NCBI GenBank assembly: GCA_046724665.1
Contig: JBKOWZ010000004.1
Location: 1-14,906, forward strand
DNA length: 14,906 nt
Direction: 5' to 3'
DNA from: Actinocrinis sp046724665
GTDB taxonomy: Bacteria; Actinomycetota; Actinomycetes; Streptomycetales; Catenulisporaceae
Below, piece after piece: positions 6,055-12,768 of this stretch; positions within the stretch are counted from its first letter, which is position 1; every line of letters begins with the position of its first letter. The notes under the pieces are model-generated. The model made no database searches, was not told the DNA's origin, and saw only the letters and a list, made by a program, of their open reading frames with translations. Both the position numbers and the translations under genes were made by a program.

Positions 6055-7794
6055 TCACGACAGCTGCCGCTCGGTGGCCCGCGCGGTCCAGGCGGCGAAG
6101 GACTCGCCCTCGGTCCGGTCCGCCGCGTAGGCGCGCAGCACCCGCTCGATGTAGTCCGCCAGCTCCTTCGCGGTCACCTTCAGCCCGCGCACCTTGCGGC
6201 CGAACGAGCCCTCGCCGGCCGCGCCGGAGTCGTCGGCCGGCTCGGCGTCGGCGCCGTAGCGGCCGCCGAGGTGCACCTGGAAGCCCTCGACCTGGTTGCC
6301 GTCCGCGTCCCGGACCAGCTGGCCCTTCAGCCCGATGTCCGCGACCTGGATGCGTGCGCAGGAGTTCGGGCAGCCGTTGACGTTGATCGTGACCGGCGTG
6401 TCGAACTCCGGCAACCGCTTTTCCAGCTCGTCGATGGTCTGCGCGGCCAGCGACTTGGTCTCGACGATGGCCAGCTTGCAGAACTCGATCCCGGTGCAGG
6501 CCATGGTGTGCCGCCGGAACACCGAGGGGTGCACCTGGAGGTCCAGCCGCTTCAGCTCGCCGACCAGGCCCTCGACCCGGTCCGCCGGCACGTCCAGGAT
6601 CAGCAGCTTCTGGTCGGTGGTGGTGCGGATGCGGTCGGAGCCGACCTCCTCGGCCAGGTCGGCGACCCGGGCCAGCGTCGCCCCGTCCACCCGGCCGACC
6701 CGCGAGGCGAAGCCGACGTAGAAGTTGCCGTCCTTCTGCTCGTGCACGCCGATGTGGTCGCGCTCGTTCGGCGGGACGAAGGCGGGCGCCGGGCCGTCGA
6801 GCAGCGGCCGCTTGAGGTACTCGGTCTCCAGCACCTCGCGGAAACGCGCCGCGCCCCAGTCGGCGACCAGGAACTTCAGCCGGGCGCGGTTGCGCAGCCT
6901 GCGGTAGCCGTAGTCGCGGAAGATGCCGGTGATCCCGGCCCAGACGTCGGCCACCTGGTCCACCGGCACCCAGGCGCCGAGCCGCTTCGCGAACTGCGGG
7001 TTGGTGGAGAGCCCGCCGCCGACCCACACGTCGAAGCCGGGGCCGTGCTCGGGGTGCGTCACGCCGACGAACGAGACGTCGTTGGTCTCGTGCACCACGT
7101 CCTGAAGGCCGGACACCGCGGTCTTGAACTTGCGCGGCAGGTTGGAGAACTCCGTCGAGCCGACGAACCGCCGGTTGATCTCCTCGATCGCCGGGGTCCC
7201 GTCGATGATCTCGTCCTTGGACACGCCGGCCACCGGAGAGCCGAGGATGACGCGCGGGGCGTCGCCGCAGGCCTCGGTGGTCTCCAGGCCGACGCCCTCG
7301 AGGAGCTGCCAGATCGCCGGGACGTCCTCGATCCGGATCCAGTGCAGCTGTATGTTCTGCCGGTCGGTGACGTCGGCGGTGCCCCGTGCGTACTTCACCG
7401 AGACCTCGGCGACCGCGCGCAGTTGGGCGACCGACAGCCGGCCGCCGTCGATGCGCACGCGCAGCATGAAGTACTCGTCGTCGAGTTCCTCCGGCTCGAG
7501 CACCGCGGTCTTGCCGCCGTCGATCCCGGGCCGGCGCTGGGTGTACAGCCCCCACCAGCGCATTCGGCCGCGCAGGTCGGCGCCGTCGATTGACTGGAAG
7601 CCGCGCACCGAGTAGATGTTCTCGATCCGGGCGCGCACGTTCAGCCCGTCGTCGTCCTTCTTGGTCTGCTCGGTCGGGTTCAGCGGTGTGAAGTGCCCCT
7701 TCGCCCACTGACCCTCGCCGCGATGCCGCCGCACCTGGTGCGTGCGCACGCCACCCACGGCGGTGGGAGTGCTCGGCGTGCTCGACTCGGTCAT
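6055..7794 (-). CDS. sir: Ferredoxin-dependent sulfite reductase (siroheme, [4Fe-4S])
   Basis: This enzyme catalyses six-electron reduction of sulfite to sulfide in the cytoplasm, the last step before cysteine synthesis. The 579-residue protein starts at the ATG at 7794, with GAAGGA nine bases upstream; an in-frame ATG at 7863 lacks a better site. The two nitrite/sulfite-reductase ferredoxin-like half domains and siroheme domains are present. Cluster cysteines are Cys433 and Cys439 (CTGIEFC) and Cys475 and Cys479 (CPNSC), the last also ligating siroheme iron. Tyr84 in WGLYTQR and Cys176 in TEACGD correspond to the Tyr-Cys crosslink pair known from the Mycobacterium tuberculosis enzyme (NirA/SirA). 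Nitrite reductases of the same fold are the alternative, but the cys context favours sulfite. Confidence 0.95.
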   Translation of the reverse strand: MTESSTPSTPTAVGGVRTHQVRRHRGEGQWAKGHFTPLNPTEQTKKDDDGLNVRARIENIYSVRGFQSIDGADLRGRMRWWGLYTQRRPGIDGGKTAVLEPEELDDEYFMLRVRIDGGRLSVAQLRAVAEVSVKYARGTADVTDRQNIQLHWIRIEDVPAIWQLLEGVGLETTEACGDAPRVILGSPVAGVSKDEIIDGTPAIEEINRRFVGSTEFSNLPRKFKTAVSGLQDVVHETNDVSFVGVTHPEHGPGFDVWVGGGLSTNPQFAKRLGAWVPVDQVADVWAGITGIFRDYGYRRLRNRARLKFLVADWGAARFREVLETEYLKRPLLDGPAPAFVPPNERDHIGVHEQKDGNFYVGFASRVGRVDGATLARVADLAEEVGSDRIRTTTDQKLLILDVPADRVEGLVGELKRLDLQVHPSVFRRHTMACTGIEFCKLAIVETKSLAAQTIDELEKRLPEFDTPVTINVNGCPNSCARIQVADIGLKGQLVRDADGNQVEGFQVHLGGRYGADAEPADDSGAAGEGSFGRKVRGLKVTAKELADYIERVLRAYAADRTEGESFAAWTARATERQLS

Positions 7795-7883
7795 ATCTCG
7801 TCGTCCTTCGCGAAGAGGGGCGTTCTCAGCCGAGAGTGCCACCCGGCCGCGATCAGCGTCCATCGCGGCTCACGATATGGACC

Positions 7884-7895
7884 ACAGTATGAGAC
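7884..7895 (-). promoter_or_regulatory. Candidate sir promoter with GTCTCA motif
   Basis: On the minus strand CTGTCTCA is followed at once by TACTGT, which fits the actinobacterial -10 form TAnnnT, about 90 bases before the sir ATG. The CTGTCTCA stretch is identical to the one nearest the leader peptide. I see no good -35 hexamer, which is what one would expect if an activator binds there. Confidence 0.4.
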
Positions 7896-7975
7896 AGATT
7901 GAGCCCGAGCGATTCTCCAAAACTGCCCGAGCGCCAGGCGGTCGAAACCGCACCCCGCGAGCGTGCCGAAAGGCG

Positions 7976-9054
7976 CTACCCGACCGCGAGCGTCCCCAAC
8001 GTCGCCGTCACCGTCGCCGTCGAGCCGTCCTCACGCGTCACGTCTACGGGAACCTGCTGGCCGGGTTTGAGCGTGGCCAGCAACTCGGAGAGCACCGAGG
8101 CGGACGGTGTCGCGGTGCCGTTCACCGCGGTGATCAGGTACCCGGCCTTGATCCCGGCCTTGTCGGCGGCGCCGCCCGGTTCCACCGAGACCACGCCGGC
8201 CCCGATCGGTGTGCCGCTCGCGTCCGCCACCGTGCGGACGGCGATGTCGAGCGCGGCCAGCCCCGAGTCGGTGACCTTGCCGTGCTCGACGATCTGGTCG
8301 GCGATGTTCTTCGCGGTCTTCGCGGAGATCGCGAAGCCGAGCCGGGCGCCGCGCCGCCGAGCTCCTGATCGACGGCGGTCAGCGTCGGGATGCCCACGAT
8401 GTGGCCGTTCAAGTCCACCAACGCGCCGCCGCTGTTGCCCGGGTTGATCGCGGCGGAGGTCTGCACCATGTCGGTGAGCGTGGTCGGGGGAGCGTTCCCG
8501 CCGCCCGGCTCGGTGACGGTGCGCCCGGTCGCCGAGACGATGCCTTGGGTCACCGAGCTGGACAGGCCAAGCGGATTGCCCATCGCCAGCACGATCTGGC
8601 CGATCCGCAGCTTCGTGGAGTCCGCGAAGATCGCGGCCTTCAGCCCGCTCGGCGGCTCGGCGAGCTTGACCACGGCGAGGTCGCCCTGCGGGAAGGACGC
8701 GATCAATCTCGCGTCCAGCGGGGTGCGGCCGGTGGAGAGCGTGACCTTGAAGGTCGTGGCCGACCCGATGACGTGGGCGTTGGTGACGATGTCGCCGTTT
8801 GTGTCGAGGATCACACCGGAGCCGAGGCCCGACGCGGTGTCGATGCGCACGATCGACGGCAGCGCGGTCGCGACGACGTGCTCGTAGCTCGCTTCGAGGT
8901 CCTGCGCCGCCGACGACTTCCTGGCCGTACCGGTCGCGCCGCCGGTGGGCTTGGCCGAGCTAGTCGAGTTGCTCGTGCACCCCACGCACGCTGCGAGGAC
9001 TCCAGCGGCCACCATTACGGACACTACGGCCACGCGACGACGCCTGTACCCCAC
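7976..9054 (-). pseudogene. HtrA-like trypsin/PDZ serine protease lipoprotein, split by a one-base frameshift
   Basis: Reading from the GTG at 9054, a signal VMVAAGVLAAC has lipobox LAAC with Cys23. A trypsin-like domain follows with an intact triad: His94 (TNAHVIG), Asp125 (QGDLAVV) and Ser208 (NPGNSGG). After ELGGAAPG at about residue 238 (near 8336-8350) the frame breaks. The frame one base over continues GFAISAKTAKNIADQIVEHG, then a PDZ domain (GAGVVSVEPGGAADKAGIKA) to the TAG at 7976. Adding one C in the GCCCGG run would rejoin a 359-residue protein with APGLGFAIS, the usual family sequence. Both halves keep good codon use, so the change is recent or a sequencing error. As read, the product would have a protease domain with a garbled tail and no PDZ. 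Confidence 0.85.
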
Positions 9055-9085
9055 GGCTGCACACCACCGTTCCGCCGGTCCGTCA

Positions 9086-9099
9086 GTTCCTTACGGAAC
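9086..9099. promoter_or_regulatory. Inverted repeat upstream of the protease gene
   Basis: A perfect 5-4-5 inverted repeat GTTCC-TTAC-GGAAC lies 32 bases before the protease GTG, in the 138-bp gap behind the NlpC/P60 stop. Its place suits an operator near the protease promoter, but I see no convincing promoter hexamers. Confidence 0.3.
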
Positions 9100-9192
9100 A
9101 GGCAACGACGTAACGTGGCCGCGCGCACGCCCGATGCGCCGAACGAACGACGCGACGTCAGGGCGTCGGGGGCGTCAGAAGCCCGGGATTTG

Positions 9193-10200
9193 TCAGGTCA
9201 CTCGGCGGATGCCCGAGATCGACATCATGTTCCAGTGGCCGTACTGCACCTGCTGACCGGTCGTCGGCGCGTGAATGACCAGGCCACCACCGACGTAGAT
9301 CGCCATGTGCTCATTGCCGATGTAGAAGATGAGGTCGCCCGGCGCCAGGTCCTCGAGGATCGCGGGCACCGCATAGCCGACGTTGACCTGCTCGTACGTC
9401 GTGCGCGGCAGGTAAACCCCGGCGGCGCGCCATGCGGCCTGCGTCAGCCCGGAGCAGTCGTACTGCGGCCCGGTGCCGCCCCAGAGGTACCAGGTGCCCA
9501 GCTGCGCCTTGGCGAACGCGATGGCGGTCGCGGCGCGCCCGGTGGCCGGGGGCACCGCGTTGATCTCGGCCTGGGTGACGCCCGAGTAGTTGAAGTTCGC
9601 CAGCTGCGAGTACGTCAGCTGCGACAGCAGCGACTGCGCCTGCTGGAACTTGCTGACGATCTGCGCCTTCATCGCCGCGGCCTGCTTCTCGGCCTGGTGC
9701 AACTGCGCGAGCCGGTCGGCGGCCTCCTTCTTCAGCGTGACCAGCTGAGCCTGCTGCACCTTGAGCGCCTTGAGGTTCATCGCCTCGGCCTGGCCGAGCT
9801 GGCTCATCGTCGAGGCCTGCTGGAGGAACTCGTCCGGGTGGCTTTGCAACATCAGCTCGAGCGTCGGGTCCACCGAGCCGGCCCGGTACGAGGCGGCGGC
9901 GAGCGGGCCGAGGGTGGCCATGACCTTGTTCATCGACTGCTGCATGGTCGCGGCCTCGCCTTGCAGGTTGTCCACCTGCCGCTGAAGGGTGGCCAGCTGC
10001 TCCAGCGCGCCGTCGTACTTGTTGGTGGCCTGCTCCGCCTGCGCGTTGAGCGCGCTGACCTGCTTCTCGATGTCCGAGACCGAGGCAGCGTGGCCGGCGG
10101 TCGGGCTGAACGCCACGCCGGCGGCGGCTACGGCGGCGGTGGTGGCCGTGAGGGTCATGACGGACCGGGCCGGTGCCTTGGCCCGTCTGTGGGACGCCAT
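9193..10200 (-). CDS. Secreted NlpC/P60 peptidoglycan endopeptidase with coiled-coil N-terminus
   Basis: A 335-residue exported cell-wall hydrolase of the RipA/SCO-type NlpC/P60 family, likely cutting D-Glu-diaminopimelate links in peptide stems. The signal peptide covers residues about 1-39 (RR near the start, hydrophobic core 15-31, cleavage near GHAAS). Residues 42-110 and 130-195 are rich in Gln, Ala and Leu heptads and form long coiled coils, as in autoinhibited or complex-controlled hydrolases. The catalytic domain at 220-335 has Cys249 (YDCSGL), His298 (NEHMAIYV) and His310 (VIHAP) as the triad. The ATG at 10200 has GGAG ten bases upstream and lies 19 bases after the c-di-AMP riboswitch, so expression is probably set by c-di-AMP. 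Confidence 0.95.
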   Translation of the reverse strand: MASHRRAKAPARSVMTLTATTAAVAAAGVAFSPTAGHAASVSDIEKQVSALNAQAEQATNKYDGALEQLATLQRQVDNLQGEAATMQQSMNKVMATLGPLAAASYRAGSVDPTLELMLQSHPDEFLQQASTMSQLGQAEAMNLKALKVQQAQLVTLKKEAADRLAQLHQAEKQAAAMKAQIVSKFQQAQSLLSQLTYSQLANFNYSGVTQAEINAVPPATGRAATAIAFAKAQLGTWYLWGGTGPQYDCSGLTQAAWRAAGVYLPRTTYEQVNVGYAVPAILEDLAPGDLIFYIGNEHMAIYVGGGLVIHAPTTGQQVQYGHWNMMSISGIRRVT

Positions 10201-10219
10201 TTCTCGCGCACTCCAATGC

Positions 10220-10449
10220 GGTCACTTTCCTGCCGCCTACCGGGTGAGCTGACGGGTTCGGGCGGAAAGTGCCCTACGGAGCGTTCCGGGCCGCGCTGAA
10301 CAAAGCGTGCGACCGCGGTAGTTCCGATTCACCCCTGAACGCCTCGCCTGCCCGCGGATCCGGTTGGGGCCGGGTGGGTTCCGAGGCGGCGTGCGAACGG
10401 TGGTTCCCCGGTTCCGGCCTCGCGGCCGGATTCGGCGCCGGGCGCGACC
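10220..10449 (-). ncRNA. ydaO/yuaA-type cyclic di-AMP riboswitch
   Basis: The 5' leader of the NlpC/P60 gene carries the conserved ydaO blocks in order on the minus strand: GCCGAATCC, GGAACCGGGGAACCA, GGGGTGAATC, GTAGGGCACTTTCC and CGAACCCGTCAGCTCACCCG, then GTAGGCGGCAGGAAAGTG. CACTTTCC pairs perfectly with GGAAAGTG near the 3' end, and GGTCGC (10444-10449) pairs with GTGACC (10220-10225) as the outer P1 stem with one wobble. This class binds c-di-AMP and in actinobacteria precedes cell-wall hydrolase genes, usually lowering expression when bound. No terminator lies between the aptamer and the start codon 19 bases on, so control could be translational or through P1-linked folding. Confidence 0.92.
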
Positions 10450-10806
10450 CGCGTCCGGTCTGGGGAGTCGACCGGGTGTCAGGTCGTGCCTGTTGGCAAA
10501 AAGTTAAGCCGGTGGGCCCCGGACAATTCGGACTTCGTGAAGGCTCTTTACCTGAAATTTACCGCCCGGCGCGGCCTTCGGGGCGCCTTGTCCGTTTTCG
10601 CCCTTCAGTCACTCGAACCGGTGACCGCCACCCGAGCGAATCGCAGATCGCTGAGAGGGTTGCCATTGAGACCGGCAGGCCAGTTGGGTACCGTGGGGCG
10701 GCCGGCACAGCTGCGCAAGGGCAAGCTTGAGTAAGACTTAGTAAGAGGGGTTCTCCGCAATTAGCCGGTCGATGATCGGCCGCGCAGACCGCTTAGAAAT
10801 GACGCG
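10450..10806. other. Divergent intergenic region between riboswitch and YihY/BrkB gene
   Basis: No gene is supported here. The region must hold the promoter of the riboswitch-NlpC transcript (minus) and that of the plus-strand gene at 10807. It includes an AT-richer patch around 10,490-10,560 with the minus-strand repeat GGTAAA twice, a plus-strand repeat AGTAAGA at 10730-10736 and 10740-10746, and a hairpin-forming GCCGGTC/GATCGGC around 10,763-10,779. I cannot assign -10/-35 elements with confidence. Confidence 0.4.
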
Positions 10807-12117
10807 ATGTATTCGGACACGGTGTATGCGGACACAGTTGACGAAGCGTTACACCATCCTTCTTCCAGCGCCCCCTCCAACTCTTCCGGCGCCACCTCTA
10901 ACGCCCAACCACGTGCCAGCAGTAGCAGCGACAACTCCCACAACTCCCACAACCCCCACAACTCCGACAACGCTCGTAACCCTCGTAGCACGGTTAACCC
11001 CCGTACCACCCTTAAGCCTCGTACTGCCCTGAACCCTCGTAGCCCCCTTAACTCTTCTAACACCCTTAACTACCGCAATACCAGCAACATCCACCCCCTC
11101 CGCCACGCCCGCAATCCCCGTAGCATCCATAACCCCCGCCGCAGGTCACGCCTCCGCGTCACCTTCTCCCTCTGCCTGCGTTACCGCATCACCGGTCTCG
11201 CAGCGGAGGCCGCCTTCTGGGTACTGCTATCCCTGCCCGCGCTCGCCTTAGGCACCGTCGGCGTTCTCGGCTACCTGCACGGCGAGCTTGGCGCGCTCCG
11301 TGCGGCGCACCTCGAACAGGTGCTGACAAACGCCGCCGCCACCGTGCTGTCACAGCGTGAGGTGCATCAGACCGTCGCGCCCGCACTACACGACATATTG
11401 ACATCAGGGCACGCCGACGTGGTCTCGGTCGGCTTCCTCATCGCGTTGTGGTCCGGCTCGCGCGCCTTGAACGTCGCAATCGACACGATCACCGTCGCGT
11501 CCGGACAGAACGGTCGGCGCGGCATCGTGCGTACCCGGCTGCTCGCGTTCGCGCTGTATCTACCGGCCCTGCTGCTCGGCGCGACCACCCTGCCGCTGCT
11601 CCTAGCCGGGACGGAACTGCTCGCCGAGATCACGCCCAGAGCCACGGCCGCGCTCGGGCCCCTGGTGTGGCCGGTCGTCGCGGCGGCGCTGGTGACGTTC
11701 CTCACCACGCTCTACCACCTGGCGCTGCCGGACCGCAGGCGCTGGCGCGAGGAGCTGCCGGGCGCGTACGTGGCCCTCGCGATGTGGGCAGCCGGATCGG
11801 CGCTGCTGCGGGTCTACTTCCATACCAACGCGTACGGTGGGGGTGGCGGCGCGGGCGCGGGCTTCGGCATCGCGGCCACCGCGGCGATCCTGCTGTGGCT
11901 GTACATCACCGCCCTCGCCGTCCTGATCGGTGCGGTGTTCAACGCGGCCCGCGCCGCTCCCGATCTGCGTGACGCGAGTGCTCCAGGGCGGGCAGAAGGG
12001 GACGCGAGTGACGAAAGTGCCGGTGAAAAAGCCGTCGAACCAGCTGGCGCGCGGGGTGAGAATAACCCCGAGACAGCACCCGTCCCGTCGCTTACGATGA
12101 CACGATCATCCGCATAA
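10807..12117 (+). CDS. YihY/BrkB family inner-membrane protein with Asn-rich repeat N-terminus
   Basis: The 436-residue protein has a membrane core at residues about 118-385 with six predicted helices (about 135-157, 205-228, 243-268, 284-307, 318-338 and 354-381). It opens with RITGLAAEAAFWVLLSLPAL, a typical YihY/BrkB start. The family, once misnamed RNase BN, has no settled function. The first 115 residues are hydrophilic and basic with Asn-starting tripeptide then hexapeptide repeats, unlike usual relatives, whose tails are short. Only ATG 10807 and GTG 10822 can start the frame before the core, so the repeats appear to be translated. The C-terminal 50 residues are charged and disordered. 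There is no clear ribosome site. Codon use in the tail favours T-ending codons, unlike the core. Confidence 0.88.
   Translation: MYSDTVYADTVDEALHHPSSSAPSNSSGATSNAQPRASSSSDNSHNSHNPHNSDNARNPRSTVNPRTTLKPRTALNPRSPLNSSNTLNYRNTSNIHPLRHARNPRSIHNPRRRSRLRVTFSLCLRYRITGLAAEAAFWVLLSLPALALGTVGVLGYLHGELGALRAAHLEQVLTNAAATVLSQREVHQTVAPALHDILTSGHADVVSVGFLIALWSGSRALNVAIDTITVASGQNGRRGIVRTRLLAFALYLPALLLGATTLPLLLAGTELLAEITPRATAALGPLVWPVVAAALVTFLTTLYHLALPDRRRWREELPGAYVALAMWAAGSALLRVYFHTNAYGGGGGAGAGFGIAATAAILLWLYITALAVLIGAVFNAARAAPDLRDASAPGRAEGDASDESAGEKAVEPAGARGENNPETAPVPSLTMTRSSA
10933..11085 (+). repeat. In-frame degenerate repeat: 9-nt then 18-nt units
   Basis: Six 9-nt units starting AAC (10933-10986) encode NSH NSH NPH NSD NAR NPR. 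From 10978 six 18-nt units follow, encoding NPRSTV, NPRTTL, KPRTAL, NPRSPL, NSSNTL and NYRNTS. At DNA level units look like AACCCTCGTAGCACGGTT with changes mostly in third positions and unit ends. The period stays a multiple of three, so the frame is kept. The tract makes a basic, Asn/Pro/Arg/Thr-rich tail. Confidence 0.8.
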
Positions 12118-12124
12118 CGGATAT

Positions 12125-12231
12125 TTGACAACCCACCCGACAAGTGGCGCAGTGGAGGAACACCGCGGTGCCGACCGATGTACCGGCCGAGGCAGGCCGG
12201 TGCCCAGCCGTAGGAAGTCTTGGAGGACACG
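12125..12231 (+). promoter_or_regulatory. Promoter-like TTGACA and structured leader before the RsgA-like small gene
   Basis: TTGACA at 12125-12130 is a consensus -35, but no good -10 follows at 17 bases. Downstream are the 10-bp palindrome CACCGCGGTG (12161-12170) and a 7-bp perfect stem ACCGGCC/GGCCGGT with loop GAGGCA (12182-12201), then a ribosome site GGAGG at 12222-12226. The 114-bp gap could be a 5' leader with cis-regulatory folding. It matches no riboswitch class I know. Confidence 0.35.
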
Positions 12232-12621
12232 ATGCAGGCAAGCGCCGCCACAGGCGACCCAGCGCCGGCAACCGATGTGCCCCCACCTCCCCCGCGCACG
12301 CGCGGCCGCTACGGCGCCGGCCGCTCCACCGCCCCGATGGTAGCCGTCCCCCCAGACGGCCTCGGCTGGAGCGACACCGACCTCGAAGAGCTCGGCCGTA
12401 CGGCCCCCGGCCTGCTCCCCGGCCGCATCGTCAAGTGCGACCAGTCCGGCGCGCTGGTGCTGATGCCCTCCGGCGCCGCGAAGGCGACCTTCTGTGCCGC
12501 CCTGCTGCTAGCCGCCGCTCGGGCCAAGGCCGGCGGCCGCGTCTGGCCCCGCCCCGGCGACCGCGTAGCCCTGCGCCGCTGGCCCGACGGCCCGATCACC
12601 GTCGAGGGCGTAGTCGTCTGA
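12232..12621 (+). CDS. Small protein resembling the RsgA N-terminal OB domain
   Basis: A 129-residue protein from the ATG at 12232, chosen because GGAGG lies five bases upstream; a TTG at 12220 overlaps that site. Residues 1-35 are Ala/Pro-rich and disordered. From about 43, DGLGWSDTDLEELGRTAPGL then PGRIVKCDQSG and later PRPGDRVALRRWPDGPITVE resemble the OB-fold start of RsgA (YjeQ), the ribosome-biogenesis GTPase. The chain ends where RsgA would enter its GTPase domain. No G motifs follow in any frame I checked by eye. It could be a stand-alone RNA-binding OB protein or a fixed truncation. Likeness is by motif pattern only, so the function is uncertain. It shares direction with the YihY gene, 114 bp upstream. 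Confidence 0.75.
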   Translation: MQASAATGDPAPATDVPPPPPRTRGRYGAGRSTAPMVAVPPDGLGWSDTDLEELGRTAPGLLPGRIVKCDQSGALVLMPSGAAKATFCAALLLAAARAKAGGRVWPRPGDRVALRRWPDGPITVEGVVV

Positions 12622-12713
12622 CGACGATCAGATGCGGACGCAACTCAACCCAGCAGAGTCATTCGGCCCAATCGCGGCAATGACCTACTGCCGACGGCTA
12701 CGGTATGCACGTA

Positions 12714-12730
12714 AGCGTTCGCAGAACGCT
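12714..12730. promoter_or_regulatory. Inverted repeat upstream of the toxin gene
   Basis: A perfect 6-5-6 inverted repeat AGCGTT-CGCAG-AACGCT lies 38 bases before the toxin ATG in a 147-bp gap. It may be an operator over the toxin-immunity promoter, or a terminator for the gene before it. TACGGT just upstream (12700-12705) fits the loose TAnnnT form of a -10. Confidence 0.35.
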
Positions 12731-12768
12731 GCATCCGAGCCGTACACGACTGGCGGGGATCCAGCCAA

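Noticed and set aside
5729..7708. Long minus-strand frame of 659 codons over sir
   Set aside because: Most of it is an alternate frame of sir. Only its last 28 codons (the leader peptide) are kept as a gene, on family motif and position.
8401..10299. Plus-strand 632-codon frame across protease and NlpC/P60 genes
   Set aside because: Antisense shadow; both minus-strand genes have complete catalytic motifs.
10269..10734. Plus-strand frames of 82-153 codons in the NlpC-YihY gap
   Set aside because: They overlap the riboswitch antisense, lack ribosome sites and have no recognisable domain.
10761..11063. Minus-strand frames with LRGLRG and GVVGVV repeats
   Set aside because: They are the reverse reading of the Asn-rich repeat tract. 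The plus frame continues into the YihY/BrkB core, so it is the coding one.
10933..11085. CRISPR array
   Set aside because: Units are short, directly abutting and frame-preserving, with no spacers and no cas genes.
12125..12231. Known riboswitch or tRNA in the leader of the RsgA-like gene
   Set aside because: No cloverleaf, and no cobalamin, SAM or guanidine signature could be matched by eye, so it is left as an unclassified leader.
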